A model generated the notes under the pieces. The model was given only the letters and a program-made list of their open reading frames with translations, did not search any database and was not told where the DNA came from. From Leptospira koniambonensis (GTDB lineage Bacteria > Spirochaetota > Leptospiria > Leptospirales > Leptospiraceae), in the NCBI RefSeq assembly GCF_004769555.1, contig NZ_RQFY01000004.1, positions 1,240,001-1,304,000 on the forward strand: DNA of 64,000 nt, written 5' to 3'. Each line of letters starts with the position of its first letter. Position 1 is the first letter of the stretch. The translations under genes were made by a program, and so were the position numbers. Shown here piece by piece: positions 10,188 through 19,195 of the stretch.

Positions 10188-10248
10188 AAATTCATTATAG
10201 TAATTGATAAATGTACTCCTAATCGCCTTTCCTATATAAAAAAATGGA

Positions 10249-11031
10249 TCAAAAATTTTTAGGAGTCTCCGACAAAAGAATTTTTGTTCTGAGCCAAAGG
10301 GGCACGATCCTCCCTATCCGAGTAGCCAAAGCGGTTCCGTATGGGAAACGGTTTTCTTTCCATTCTTTTCTAAAGCCCTTTAGGACTAGGTTAGCAGCCT
10401 CATTCTCACTGATTTGATTCGGAGCAGGAATTCCGTCATTCTTTACCGCTTCCGTATCCACAAATCCAGGATGTATTGTTTGGATCCTTATATGTTTTAT
10501 TCCGAAATGTTCTAATTCCATTCTTGCAGTTTCTAAAAAAAGACGCGCGGCGCCCTTGGAAGCAGTATAATCACCTTGCATTGGGATTCCGAAATAGGTC
10601 GCCAACGAATTCATATGAGAGATCATACATACTTCTTTTTGTTTTTTCATCTGCTTCATAAGGGGAACATAAAAGTTAATCAAAGAACTGTAGTTGATAT
10701 TCATACAGTCTAAGATTGTTTTAGAGGTTGAGGTTAATGTATTAGAAGGAGGACCGATCCCGATATTAAGTAGAGCGATATCTATCTTTCCATACTTCTT
10801 TACTATTTCTTGTATTACAAATTTTGCATGGGCCTTGTCTCTTCCATCTCCGGCAAAAGAGATACAATCACTTCCTAATTTCGTGATCTCTTTCGAGACT
10901 TCTTGGAGGAGATTTTCCCTTCTTGCGGTAAGTATTATTTTATTTTGAAATTTAGCCAGGGCTAATGCAGTCGCTTTTCCAATACCGGAAGAAGCTCCCG
11001 TGATTAAAATTACCTTGTTTTTATAGTCCAT
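10249..11031 (-). CDS. SDR-family oxidoreductase
   Basis: The 260-residue classical short-chain dehydrogenase/reductase has TGASSGIGKA at residues 11-20 (NAD(P)-binding loop), the ARR after strand two that favours NADP(H), LNIGIG in place of NNAG, and the catalytic S...YTASK triad region. Length fits the classical family. The C-terminus PLWLRTKILL is hydrophobic, suggesting peripheral membrane association, as in SDRs acting on lipids. The substrate is unknown. A strong dyad at 11062-11085 just upstream suggests control by a TetR-type repressor, none of which is encoded in this window. Confidence 0.85.
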   Translation of the reverse strand: MDYKNKVILITGASSGIGKATALALAKFQNKIILTARRENLLQEVSKEITKLGSDCISFAGDGRDKAHAKFVIQEIVKKYGKIDIALLNIGIGPPSNTLTSTSKTILDCMNINYSSLINFYVPLMKQMKKQKEVCMISHMNSLATYFGIPMQGDYTASKGAARLFLETARMELEHFGIKHIRIQTIHPGFVDTEAVKNDGIPAPNQISENEAANLVLKGFRKEWKENRFPYGTALATRIGRIVPLWLRTKILLSETPKNF

Positions 11032-11061
11032 ACGAATCAGCCGATAAGAAATAATTAACTA

Positions 11062-11085
11062 AAAAGTGAGTAAATGCTCACTTTT
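11062..11085. promoter_or_regulatory. TetR-like operator dyad upstream of the SDR gene
   Basis: AAAAGTGAG-N6-CTCACTTTT is a perfect 9-base inverted repeat. It lies about 30 bases before the SDR start and between it and the end of the MFS gene. Symmetry, length and position suit a TetR/AcrR-type repressor site; the regulator is not next to it. Confidence 0.6.
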
Positions 11086-11144
11086 GTAAAGTAAAATCTT
11101 TTATTAAAAGTTTTCGGAAAAAGGAAAGATCGGATCCTTCAATC

Positions 11145-12320
11145 TTAATTTCCGGATTTGGAAAGAGAAAGACGGATGAAATAGAATGAAACTATTACAG
11201 AAACTAAAGCCGTGATAAGGAACATACTTTTAGGTCCTGAATAAAACCAGATCAACCCTCCGAGATTACTCGCAACCAAAGCAGCAATACTGTTTAAGCC
11301 TGCAAATGTCCCGATTGCAGAAGCTGAATCAGTTTTAGGAATTATATTAGTGATTAACGCCTTGGAAATACCTTCTGTGCTGGCAGCATAAATTCCGTAT
11401 AAGAAGAATAAGGAATAGAAGTGGATCTTATCTTCTGCGAAAGCCATTCCTCCGTATACAAAAGCAAATACAAATAAGCCGAAGACCAAAGTTGGTTTAA
11501 GACCAATCTTATCCGCAAAGATACCTGCTGGAAGAGAAAATAAAGCATATACTAAATTATAAAATATGTATATTCCAATCACCTGAGAATCTTCTAAACC
11601 TTTTGCTTTTGCCATTAAAAGAAGAAAAAGATCTGAACTATTAACTAGTCCAAAGACTAAGAGGCCGATTACTATTTTTTTATAAGAAATCGGCGCATTC
11701 TTCCAATAAAGAAAATGAGATAGAAAGTTTGATTTCTCTTGTGTGACGTTTTTTTCTTTCTTCTTTTCTTTTAGAAGACCTGAGATCAAGAACGCTGAAA
11801 GACCTGGGATAGCCGCAATAAAAAATAAAATAGAATAATTCTCAGGATAAAAATGCAAAAATACTAATGCGAATGTAGGTCCTAGTACTGCCCCCAAAGT
11901 ATCCATAGAACGGTGAAATCCGAAAACTGTACCTTTGGTTTCTGGTGTTGCTTCGTCAGAAAGTAATGCGTCTCTTGCACCTGTTCTGATACCTTTTCCC
12001 AATCGATCCATAGTTCTGGATAAAAAGATCCAGATTGGGAATGTGAAAAACCCCATGATTGGTTTGGAGATTGCGCTTAATAAATATCCGAACTGAACGA
12101 ATGGAACTCTCTTACCATTTTGGTCTGAAAGTTTTCCGAAATAACCTTTACTTAATCCTGCGATCGCTTCGGCAAATCCTTCTAGGACTCCAATTAGTAC
12201 GACTGAGAATCCTATGCTCTTTAAATAAAGAGGCATGATAGGATATAACATTTCGCTGGATACATCAGTAAAAAGACTGATGAATGAAAGAACCCAGACT
12301 GCTTTGGTGATTTTTTTCAG
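11145..12320 (-). CDS. MFS transporter (candidate CTG start overlapping the pilZ-domain gene stop)
   Basis: This major-facilitator permease has about twelve helices; GKLSDQNGKRVP and GRxxD-like loop sequence (DRLGKGIRTGARDALL) lie between helices 2-4. From the first ATG (12251) the protein would lack the start of helix 1. The open frame upstream encodes KAVWVLSFISLFTDVSSE, a family-typical N-terminus, and has no ATG, GTG or TTG before the stop at 12342-12344. A CTG at 12320-12318 forms a 4-base CTGA overlap with the PilZ-domain gene's stop, which I take as the likely start (about 391 residues). Substrate unknown; resemblance is to the drug/metabolite MFS subfamily whose loop reads SLFTDVSSEM. 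Confidence 0.75.
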   Translation of the reverse strand: MKKITKAVWVLSFISLFTDVSSEMLYPIMPLYLKSIGFSVVLIGVLEGFAEAIAGLSKGYFGKLSDQNGKRVPFVQFGYLLSAISKPIMGFFTFPIWIFLSRTMDRLGKGIRTGARDALLSDEATPETKGTVFGFHRSMDTLGAVLGPTFALVFLHFYPENYSILFFIAAIPGLSAFLISGLLKEKKKEKNVTQEKSNFLSHFLYWKNAPISYKKIVIGLLVFGLVNSSDLFLLLMAKAKGLEDSQVIGIYIFYNLVYALFSLPAGIFADKIGLKPTLVFGLFVFAFVYGGMAFAEDKIHFYSLFFLYGIYAASTEGISKALITNIIPKTDSASAIGTFAGLNSIAALVASNLGGLIWFYSGPKSMFLITALVSVIVSFYFIRLSLSKSGN

Positions 12321-12700
12321 GATAGAGGCTTTTTGTCTTTGTCAAAAAACTTTTTGTGGATCAGGTCTTGGATAAGATCTTTGTCTTCTTCGGAAAGAGT
12401 AATGAAGATTACGTTGGCTTTTTTTCCGGAAACTCGGATTACTTCTGACTCGAGTTCCATATTTTTGCCGTTGATATTTCCGTATAGGATGATCCGGTCT
12501 CCCTCGAAAACGGAAGTGCGGGTCTCAATGCCAGCTCCTCCAGTTCCTATATCAACGATGAATACTGGAAATCTTTGAGTTCGCCCTTTAACTATAAAAT
12601 CGCCGTCGATGGTGATTTTGACGCGAGCGTTCTTCCTCTTCTGTTGAGAAGGGTCCCGGTATTCGTATTTATCGTCGAAAAGGGAGTTAGTGCCCGCCAT
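12317..12700 (-). CDS. PilZ-domain protein (possible c-di-GMP receptor)
   Basis: The 127-residue single-domain protein has the RxxxR motif in QKRKNARVKI (near residues 22-26), followed by a beta barrel and DIGTGGAGIE in the place of the second motif (D/N)xSxxG. The serine is replaced by glycine or threonine, so c-di-GMP affinity is uncertain. It would be cytoplasmic and could act as a second-messenger receptor. It lies 7 bases downstream of the NRDE gene and its stop overlaps the proposed MFS start, placing it inside a co-directional run. A protein-protein role without nucleotide binding is the alternative. Confidence 0.78.
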   Translation of the reverse strand: MAGTNSLFDDKYEYRDPSQQKRKNARVKITIDGDFIVKGRTQRFPVFIVDIGTGGAGIETRTSVFEGDRIILYGNINGKNMELESEVIRVSGKKANVIFITLSEEDKDLIQDLIHKKFFDKDKKPLS

Positions 12701-12707
12701 ACGACAA

Positions 12708-13454
12708 TCATGCAGAAGTTCGAAATTCAGTCAAAGTGAAATTGTAATCCTCTTCTGGTCCCTCTTCACAAGGTTGAGAATTCTTGTAGGAGAAATAAAC
12801 AGAAGATCCGTCCAAAATGATTACGGTTCTGGAAACTGAATGTGCGTCTCTTCTATGCATACAAGGCGATAGAGCGCCTTGTTCAGGCAAATGAGAAGAT
12901 AAGAATGCCTTAGCAATATTTGTAAAACCTGCGGCATCAGGAAGGGAAGAAGGACGAAAATTTTTTTCGAAGGTTTCTCTTCTTGCTACCTGGGCTTTTG
13001 GTCCTTGAGTAAAGGAGCTTCCGAAAACTGAAAATGTTTCGGAGTCTGTTTCTGTTTGGTAAGTTTTACCATCCCAAATAAATATTTCAGTCTTCTCTTT
13101 GTTTGCTTTGAATAATTTGAACGGATAATATTTTTCCAACTCTGATTCCGTATAAGATTCAGGAGTTCTTTCTCCAAGTAGAATGGAGCGAACTAGTAGT
13201 CCTCTACTCACAGGATTGCGCAATAATTTTAAGGTGGCTTCGTAGTAGTTTACTAGACAGATAATTTCGCCTCTTTGGGAAACTCCGATCCAAGTACCGC
13301 CTGCTTCTCCATCGATCGGAGCGATTGCTTTTCCTGAATTTGATTCTAACAGCTGAGGCGATAAAGAAGGTTTTCTTTTGGTAGATTCGTCTCTGTTAAA
13401 TCCGACTCCAAGTATTCCTTTGTTTGGGTCTCTATAGATTAAAGAAGTGCACAT
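12708..13454 (-). CDS. NRDE-domain (TANGO2-like) protein
   Basis: The 248-residue protein begins MCTSLIYRD and contains FNRDES near residue 20, the signature that names the NRDE family, then GGTWIGVS and LVNYYEA, all typical of TANGO2 homologues. The N-terminal Cys2 followed by a polar residue resembles an Ntn-hydrolase nucleophile position. Function in bacteria is not established; haem or lipid handling has been proposed for the eukaryotic members. It begins 1 base after the FlgD/OmpA-like gene ends and is 7 bases before the PilZ gene, so the three are co-transcribed in all likelihood. Confidence 0.82.
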   Translation of the reverse strand: MCTSLIYRDPNKGILGVGFNRDESTKRKPSLSPQLLESNSGKAIAPIDGEAGGTWIGVSQRGEIICLVNYYEATLKLLRNPVSRGLLVRSILLGERTPESYTESELEKYYPFKLFKANKEKTEIFIWDGKTYQTETDSETFSVFGSSFTQGPKAQVARRETFEKNFRPSSLPDAAGFTNIAKAFLSSHLPEQGALSPCMHRRDAHSVSRTVIILDGSSVYFSYKNSQPCEEGPEEDYNFTLTEFRTSA

Positions 13455-13455
13455 T

Positions 13456-15228
13456 TTATTTTCCTACACTTAGGAAGAAATCTACTCTTTCATTTCGATC
13501 TACTTCGTAAGCTCCATTGCCTGGGATCAAAGGTAATGTTTCTCCATAACCTCTGTATCTATATCTTCCGAATTCATAATCTTTTCCGAATAAAGATTGG
13601 AATACTTTTTTAGCTTTTTCTTCAGAAGCTCTTAGATTATATTCATCGTCTCCTCTATGAGAAGTATGGATCTGTAACTCTGCTTTATATCCGGGAAATT
13701 TACTTAAGACTGATTTTAGTTTAGAAGGTAATGTCCACCATTTGTCTTCATAGATCCGATTTGGGACTGAAAATCTAAATCCTTCTTTTTCTTTTACTAC
13801 TAGGATATCTGTTTTGATATCTCCTAATTCTAATTCTTCTTCTCCACCAAATACGTCTTTGTAAGAAAGAACAAATCTGAGTTCTGCAAGAGATCCTATT
13901 CTTCTACCCTGATCGTCCAAACCATACCAGATTAATTTGTCTGGACCATTGCCGGTTCCGTTCCAGCTACGTACGATCCTTTCTTCTTGTTTGTCCCCGT
14001 CAAAATAAGATTCCATAATATTGATCTTCCAGGAAACGATTGGAAGTCCCTTTGATTTTAGACGGATCTCGACCAGATCTTTTTGCCAATCTCCATCAGG
14101 CGTAAATCCACCGGGAGAAACATCGTAGGAGAATTTTGGCTTTTGGTCTGAAAGTTGGAATTTTTTAGGAATACTAATATGTTTATCGTATCTATTATAA
14201 ACCGTTAGACGATAAAAATAAATTCCTGGGCCTAAAGGTTTGTTTTCTTTGTTCTTTGGTTCCCAGATCAGTTCTGCAGGAGGTTCACCTAAAGATTTTT
14301 GGGAGAAGACTAAATTATCTTCTTTTGCTTCGTTCTTGAAAATTTCCAGTTCATAAGAATCTGATTTTAATTTAGAAGAAACGAATGAGTTAAATTTAAT
14401 ACGATTTAATGGATTGTTTGGATCAGAAGGAAATAAATCTCCTTCTACGTTTAAATCTACTCCGGAAGAATCATTTTTAACAGTAAGGTTTTCGATTCTA
14501 TCAATGGATTCGTTTCCCGCAGGATCTCTTCCTGTGAGTTTATATGTATACAGACCTGGAGGAACTGGTTTGCCATTGGAATCAGTTCCATCCCATACGA
14601 GTTGATAAGGAACTTCTCTATTTCTCCAAGTATAAGCTTTTAAGGATCTGCCTTCGAAGTCTAAAAATTCTCCTATAAAAATATCTGCAGATTCTCCAGA
14701 AGTCTTTTGTTGTATGATGATCTTGGATAAATTCCTGTCATCGCTCAATAATAACTTAGTCTTACAATTTGCTTCTGCTTTGGGAGGTCTTGCATCTAAG
14801 TAGAATGTAGATTCTTCAGAAAGGATCCTTTCTTTGTTTGCGGTCAGCAAAAATAACTGATACGTATAATATCCATCTCCAACTGGAGTTCCGTTTTCAT
14901 TTTCTCCATCCCATTCTAGTATAGAAGGTAGATAAATATCTTCTGCTGCGAATTCGTTCTCGTCCGAAAATAATGTGAATCCTTTTTTTCGGATCTTTCC
15001 TGCTTCAAATTTTCGAACAGTTTCTCCAGAGGCGCTTCGGATTGTTAGCTCCCAATCTTGCAATTTTGGCAAAGAAGAAGTTTGTATTTTGAATCTTAGA
15101 ATGTCAGAGACCCCATCCCAGTTCGGAGAGAAGGAGCCGGATTCAGTGCTGATAAGAGAATTTGCGGAAATCGAAGATGAGTATAGAACTCCCAGAAGAC
15201 CTAAAAAAGGAAAAATTTTTCCGAACAT
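13456..15228 (-). CDS. exported FlgD-Ig-repeat protein with C-terminal OmpA-like domain
   Basis: The 590-residue protein has an N-terminal signal peptide (LLGVLYSSSISA) and then several beta-sandwich repeats of FlgD-Ig type, each with an outline like W(D)GxxxxGxxxxxGxYxYxL: residues about 95-120, 210-235, 315-340 and 420-440. The C-terminal part (about 490-590) has the OmpA/MotB-like peptidoglycan-binding features: LQIHTSHRGDDEYN, ASEEKAKKVF and RNERVDFFLS. It probably links outer envelope to peptidoglycan or acts as an envelope scaffold. It ends 1 base before the NRDE gene and starts 34 bases after the Nudix gene. No lipobox is evident. Confidence 0.75.
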   Translation of the reverse strand: MFGKIFPFLGLLGVLYSSSISANSLISTESGSFSPNWDGVSDILRFKIQTSSLPKLQDWELTIRSASGETVRKFEAGKIRKKGFTLFSDENEFAAEDIYLPSILEWDGENENGTPVGDGYYTYQLFLLTANKERILSEESTFYLDARPPKAEANCKTKLLLSDDRNLSKIIIQQKTSGESADIFIGEFLDFEGRSLKAYTWRNREVPYQLVWDGTDSNGKPVPPGLYTYKLTGRDPAGNESIDRIENLTVKNDSSGVDLNVEGDLFPSDPNNPLNRIKFNSFVSSKLKSDSYELEIFKNEAKEDNLVFSQKSLGEPPAELIWEPKNKENKPLGPGIYFYRLTVYNRYDKHISIPKKFQLSDQKPKFSYDVSPGGFTPDGDWQKDLVEIRLKSKGLPIVSWKINIMESYFDGDKQEERIVRSWNGTGNGPDKLIWYGLDDQGRRIGSLAELRFVLSYKDVFGGEEELELGDIKTDILVVKEKEGFRFSVPNRIYEDKWWTLPSKLKSVLSKFPGYKAELQIHTSHRGDDEYNLRASEEKAKKVFQSLFGKDYEFGRYRYRGYGETLPLIPGNGAYEVDRNERVDFFLSVGK

Positions 15229-15262
15229 GCTACTAGGAAATTCCTTCCGAGAAAAAATGCAC

Positions 15263-15817
15263 TTATGTTTTATCCTCTAGTTTTCTATTACGGATAGAAC
15301 CCATATGAGTCACTGCGTCAGAGGACATTCCAGGTTTTTCAGTATAACGTTTTAATGCAAATGTGACCGAAGCAAATGCGATCTCTTCCCAAGGGATTTC
15401 TTCCGGGGAGAATAGTTTTACTTCTTCCGATTCTGAGCTTTCTGAAAAAATGCCGTCGATCAAGTTTGCAAGGAAGAACATATAAACTTGGCTGATATGA
15501 GGAATGCTATATACAGAATGAAGGCGAACGATATCTATCTTTGCGTTTGCTTCTTCAGAAGTTTCTCTGGCCGCGCCTTCTTCTACTGTTTCTCTATTTT
15601 CTAAAAATCCGGCGGGAAGAGTCCAATATCCCTTTCTAGGTTCAATCGCACGCTTGCAGAGAAGTATTTTTCCTTCCCAGATAGGAATGGTCCCAACGAT
15701 TACCTTTGGATTTTGGTAATGTATGGTCCCGCAGTTCTCACAAACATGTCTTGTGAGACTGTCTCCTTCCGGGATTTTTTGGACTACTTCAGAGCCGCAA
15801 ACGCTGCAAAATTTCAT
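15263..15817 (-). CDS. zinc-ribbon Nudix hydrolase
   Basis: The 184-residue enzyme has an N-terminal zinc ribbon (C4, C7, C26, C29) and a complete Nudix box beginning GFLENRE and continuing REtsEE at about residues 70-90, matching GX5EX7REUXEEXGU. This domain order resembles NudC-type NADH/RNA-cap pyrophosphatases, but the protein is shorter, so it is more likely an ADP-ribose or related nucleotide-sugar pyrophosphatase. Its ATG overlaps the cstA stop by four bases (ATGA), showing translational coupling. Confidence 0.87.
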   Translation of the reverse strand: MKFCSVCGSEVVQKIPEGDSLTRHVCENCGTIHYQNPKVIVGTIPIWEGKILLCKRAIEPRKGYWTLPAGFLENRETVEEGAARETSEEANAKIDIVRLHSVYSIPHISQVYMFFLANLIDGIFSESSESEEVKLFSPEEIPWEEIAFASVTFALKRYTEKPGMSSDAVTHMGSIRNRKLEDKT

Positions 15818-17673
15818 GGTTTAGAAAACCTTCTCCAAGCCAGGATAGCTTCTACTAATAACCAAAGGGTTAGAAAGATCAAAACTCCTCCTACAGTCGC
15901 GAGTAAATAACTAGGCGATTTGGAGAATAAGAAATCGTAGAAGTTAATAACCATTGCCCAGAGTGTAGCGCCCAATACGAATATCATTGGTATAAAACTG
16001 ATCCAGGTCTTTTTCTTAGAATACAATAGATAGATTGTGATTACAAGCAAAGCAAGTCCTGCAAGTAACTGGTTTGTAGTCCCGAATAGTTTCCAAAGTG
16101 CGAGTCCAGCTGTGGTCTTTTTGCCTCCTTGATCGATCTGTAAGAATGCAAAAAATCCGATCGCTACACATGCAATAATACTGGAAACATAACGATTTCC
16201 TAAAGTCTTTCTGATTGTTTCTGATCCAAAACTTTCTGCGATCTCTTCTATATTATATCTTAATAATCTGGTTGCAGAATCCAATGAGGTCAAAGCGAAA
16301 CTTACAACTACAAGTGCGATAAAACCTTGTGCAAAACCTTCGTCAAAACCAAGTTGAGAGATAAATCTTCCGGTTCCGTAAATATAAGCTCCTACAGAAG
16401 GGGCCAAACCTTGGATACCTGACCATGATTTATAGAAGGAAGACCATTCTCCAGCAGATGCAAATCCGATCGTGCATGCAACGACCGATGTAAGACCTAA
16501 AAGAGATTCTCCGATCATTCCGCCGTATCCGATCACTCTTGCGTCAACTTCTCTATCCAATTGTTTTGCAGTAGTTCCAGAACTTACCAATGCATGGAAA
16601 CCTGAAACTGCCCCACATGCGATCGTGATGAACACAAAAGGAATAATATCCATATCTACTTTTTCAGTTCGGATTGCTTCTGCATTAAAGGAAGAAAATT
16701 CTCCGAAGATACTTCCTTTTACAAAACCGAAATAGATAGCGATGATTCCCAAGTATAATAAGAAAGAATTGATATAGTCCCTACTTTGGAGAAGTAGCCA
16801 GACTGGAGTAACAGACGCTAAAAAAGCATATGCAAGAAGTATAATTTTCCAGATTGGAACACCAGGAGAGTTGTCCACATCGTTCAGACCCGTCCAGGTT
16901 AGGATCGAATCATTCATTCCGAGCACCATTACAACCAAAGTAAGTGCCACAGATGCAAATGTAAGAGGTCCAAGCTTCATTCCTTTTTTATAATGAAGCC
17001 ATCCTACTAAAATAGCAAATACCATGATCCCTGCAGTAGGAATTACTGCTTCTGGGAAATGGCTTCTAAGTTTAATTGGAGAAGAAGGAGTTTCTACTCT
17101 AACTTCCGAAGGATGTACATGGTCTTTGATACTCGGAGTGGTTTGAGTTTGTTCAATTTGTGGAGGAGGAGTAACAGGCGCCTGTTTCAATTTAGGATCC
17201 GCAGAGAACATTTCCGCGAGAACGATTACGAATACGCCCATTGCCAACGCGACTAAGAAAAAAATGATCGCATGAAATAAACTTCTCGCCCTTGGTCCTA
17301 AAAGATCCTGAGCAACTTGCCCGATTGATTTTCCTTGGTTGCGGACTGAAACTACGATTGCTCCGAAATCATGAACACAACCTATGAAAATTCCTCCGAA
17401 TACCACCCAAAGCATTGCAGGCAACCATCCCCAGATCACTGCGACAGCAGGTCCTAGGATGGGAGCGAGCCCTGCGATGGAAGCATAATGGTGTCCAAAT
17501 AGGACTGCAGGCTTTGTGGGAAGATAATCCACACCGTCATTGAACTTATGAGCTGGGGTATCACCCACAGTGTCTTTGAGTTGGAAGATGGACTTGGATA
17601 AAAATCCGGAGTAAAACTTATAACCTAAAAAATAAAGAGTGAAACAACCGAAAACCGCGAGAAGGGGTAACAT
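15814..17673 (-). CDS. cstA: CstA-family carbon-starvation peptide/pyruvate transporter
   Basis: The 619-residue polytopic protein (about 15 helices) has the family-typical N-terminal region ([20 protein letters not shown], then [15 protein letters not shown] and WGWLPAML). CstA proteins take up peptides or pyruvate across the inner membrane during carbon limitation. A proline-rich, polar insertion (residues about 170-210, [18 protein letters not shown]) sits between helices and would be a loop. It is the first gene of a minus-strand run with the Nudix gene (4-base overlap). Divergent from the J-domain gene, with about 105 bases between starts. Confidence 0.92.
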   Translation of the reverse strand: MLPLLAVFGCFTLYFLGYKFYSGFLSKSIFQLKDTVGDTPAHKFNDGVDYLPTKPAVLFGHHYASIAGLAPILGPAVAVIWGWLPAMLWVVFGGIFIGCVHDFGAIVVSVRNQGKSIGQVAQDLLGPRARSLFHAIIFFLVALAMGVFVIVLAEMFSADPKLKQAPVTPPPQIEQTQTTPSIKDHVHPSEVRVETPSSPIKLRSHFPEAVIPTAGIMVFAILVGWLHYKKGMKLGPLTFASVALTLVVMVLGMNDSILTWTGLNDVDNSPGVPIWKIILLAYAFLASVTPVWLLLQSRDYINSFLLYLGIIAIYFGFVKGSIFGEFSSFNAEAIRTEKVDMDIIPFVFITIACGAVSGFHALVSSGTTAKQLDREVDARVIGYGGMIGESLLGLTSVVACTIGFASAGEWSSFYKSWSGIQGLAPSVGAYIYGTGRFISQLGFDEGFAQGFIALVVVSFALTSLDSATRLLRYNIEEIAESFGSETIRKTLGNRYVSSIIACVAIGFFAFLQIDQGGKKTTAGLALWKLFGTTNQLLAGLALLVITIYLLYSKKKTWISFIPMIFVLGATLWAMVINFYDFLFSKSPSYLLATVGGVLIFLTLWLLVEAILAWRRFSKP

Positions 17674-17778
17674 GTGGGAAAAATCTCGTTTTATGCGGCC
17701 CGGATCAAATCTTTTTTCTCGGGAAAATGAATAGACAAACTCAGGTAAGGCCAGAGGGTCTAAGTATAGGTTTTCGCT

Positions 17779-18690
17779 TTGAACGCCCGTAGTTTCGATC
17801 AGGTCAAATCATCCTTAGAAGACGTAATCTTTGAATTACAGTCAGGGACCAACGATTGTGAGTGGTTTATTTCCTCCGAAAAACTGATCGAAATTTTAGA
17901 GATCCGACGAGAGGATTATTTTAAACTTCTATATACTCTCCGAGGAGAAAGGGAATATTCTTCCAAAGGTTCCCAAGGATTCACCCAAGATAACGCGGAT
18001 CTTCTTATTTTATTATTGGAAAAGGTCCTAAAAATCGAAGGCCTCGCCTACGAATTCGCAAAGGGCGGAGTATATTTTGACGACGCTTATTTGGACGAAT
18101 TCCGTGCCTTCTTGAAAGAGATCGTTCTTTCCAAATTAGAAAGGCATGATCTGGACAAGGAACTTCTACTTTTACTTATATCTTCTACCAAAAAATTCGA
18201 AGATGCGTTCGATTCGTACTTCGACGATAAATTCGATGTGCAAAGATTAGTGGATAATGGGATCACCGAATTTCTGGAAAGAAAAGGATTTTCAGGAGAT
18301 TACGGGGCCGACGTATTCTTGAGGAATTATTTCTTTCAGATCTTAAATACAAAATTATTCCCTATCCGACAAATCACTTCAGAATACAGAGACCGCGCGT
18401 ATTACGAAATTTTCGGAAGATTTAGAGAAGAAGAGAAAGAAAAGACTAAAAAGAAAAAATCGAACTTCCGCAAAAAATTCACTTCGAAATCGTTTTACGA
18501 AGATGAAGATGCGGAAACAAGAGAGCATCGCGAATTTTTAGGTCTCTCCGAAGATTATTCAAAAGCAGAATTAAAAAATAAATACAAAGAGATGATCAAA
18601 AAATACCATCCTGACGTAAACAAGAACGGATTGGAAATGACACAAAAGATCATCGCTTCATATAATTATTTAGTAATGAAAGATCGTTAG
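17779..18690 (+). CDS. protein with C-terminal J domain
   Basis: The 303-residue protein has a helical, acidic N-terminal two thirds of unknown fold, a basic linker ([14 protein letters not shown]), and a C-terminal J domain (about 245-303) with the HPD tripeptide in [11 protein letters not shown]. The HPD stimulates Hsp70 ATPase, so this is a specialised DnaK co-chaperone rather than a DnaJ with zinc and substrate domains. The start codon is TTG at 17779. It ends directly against the convergent YHS gene with no bases between them. Confidence 0.8.
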   Translation: MNARSFDQVKSSLEDVIFELQSGTNDCEWFISSEKLIEILEIRREDYFKLLYTLRGEREYSSKGSQGFTQDNADLLILLLEKVLKIEGLAYEFAKGGVYFDDAYLDEFRAFLKEIVLSKLERHDLDKELLLLLISSTKKFEDAFDSYFDDKFDVQRLVDNGITEFLERKGFSGDYGADVFLRNYFFQILNTKLFPIRQITSEYRDRAYYEIFGRFREEEKEKTKKKKSNFRKKFTSKSFYEDEDAETREHREFLGLSEDYSKAELKNKYKEMIKKYHPDVNKNGLEMTQKIIASYNYLVMKDR

Positions 18691-19149
18691 TTAAGGATTT
18701 GATTCCTTTCTAGGTAAAACCTTCCACTGATTATCCGCTTTTGTAATATTTCCTGGAACATCCCTTTCCCAAAAACCGTGAACCTTCTCATTATAGTTTA
18801 GATATAATTTGCCAGAGACAATTTTCCAAGCCTTAGGATCTGTTTCATAAGCTTCACCATCTCTCATTGCATAAGCACAATAACCTCCATACTGAGGTGC
18901 AAAGTTTTCCGGTGACTTCTTAAATGATTCTAGATTTTTTTGAGAGGAAAATCTCCAGTCAGCACCTTTCCAACGAAAACTAAATTTAGGATTTCCTTCT
19001 TTAGGTTTGGATTCAGTAAAATAAGAAACTGGATCGTAACCGCTGATTGCGGTTTTTCCATCAGGTTTAAAAACTGGCTCCACGAGTTGTCTACTTCCGC
19101 AGTCCAAAAGAAGTAAAAATACGATCGGTAAAAAATACGACTTGTTCAT
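18691..19149 (-). CDS. YHS-domain lipoprotein
   Basis: The 152-residue protein has a very short signal with lipobox LLLLDC (Cys17), then a YHS domain: ISGYDPVSYFTE, FRWKGADWRFSS and GGYCAYAMRDG. YHS domains occur with copper enzymes and transporters and are thought to bind metal; Cys near residue 88 is the visible candidate ligand. It is divergent from bufB with 46 bases between starts, and both share one promoter segment. With a candidate ECF promoter ending only a few bases before the ATG, its mRNA could be nearly leaderless. Context suggests a periplasmic copper-related role for the bufferin system. Confidence 0.82.
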   Translation of the reverse strand: MNKSYFLPIVFLLLLDCGSRQLVEPVFKPDGKTAISGYDPVSYFTESKPKEGNPKFSFRWKGADWRFSSQKNLESFKKSPENFAPQYGGYCAYAMRDGEAYETDPKAWKIVSGKLYLNYNEKVHGFWERDVPGNITKADNQWKVLPRKESNP

Positions 19150-19174
19150 GTATCTTTCTTCGGATCGAATCGAA
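19150..19174 (+). promoter_or_regulatory. candidate ECF-sigma promoter for bufB-bufC
   Basis: GTATCT (19150-19155), 15 bases, then CGAA (19171-19174). The -35 element matches GTAACC at four of six bases. The predicted start point lies before the CGGAG ribosome-binding site of bufB (ATG at 19196). It overlaps the opposite promoter at 19159-19183. Confidence 0.5.
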
Positions 19175-19183
19175 ATAGGTTAC
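19159..19183 (-). promoter_or_regulatory. candidate ECF-sigma promoter for the YHS lipoprotein
   Basis: On the minus strand GTAACC (19183-19178), 15 bases, then CGAA (19162-19159). Motif and spacing are identical to the candidate upstream of the peptide gene (21069-21093). The ATG is 9 bases after CGAA, so the transcript would be almost leaderless, which is a weakness of the assignment. Confidence 0.55.
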
Positions 19184-19195
19184 ATCGGAGAAAAC

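Noticed and set aside
19035..19060. Another GTAACC in the plus orientation
   Set aside because: It is inside the YHS coding region and has no CGAA at 15 bases, so it is not a promoter of the proposed type.
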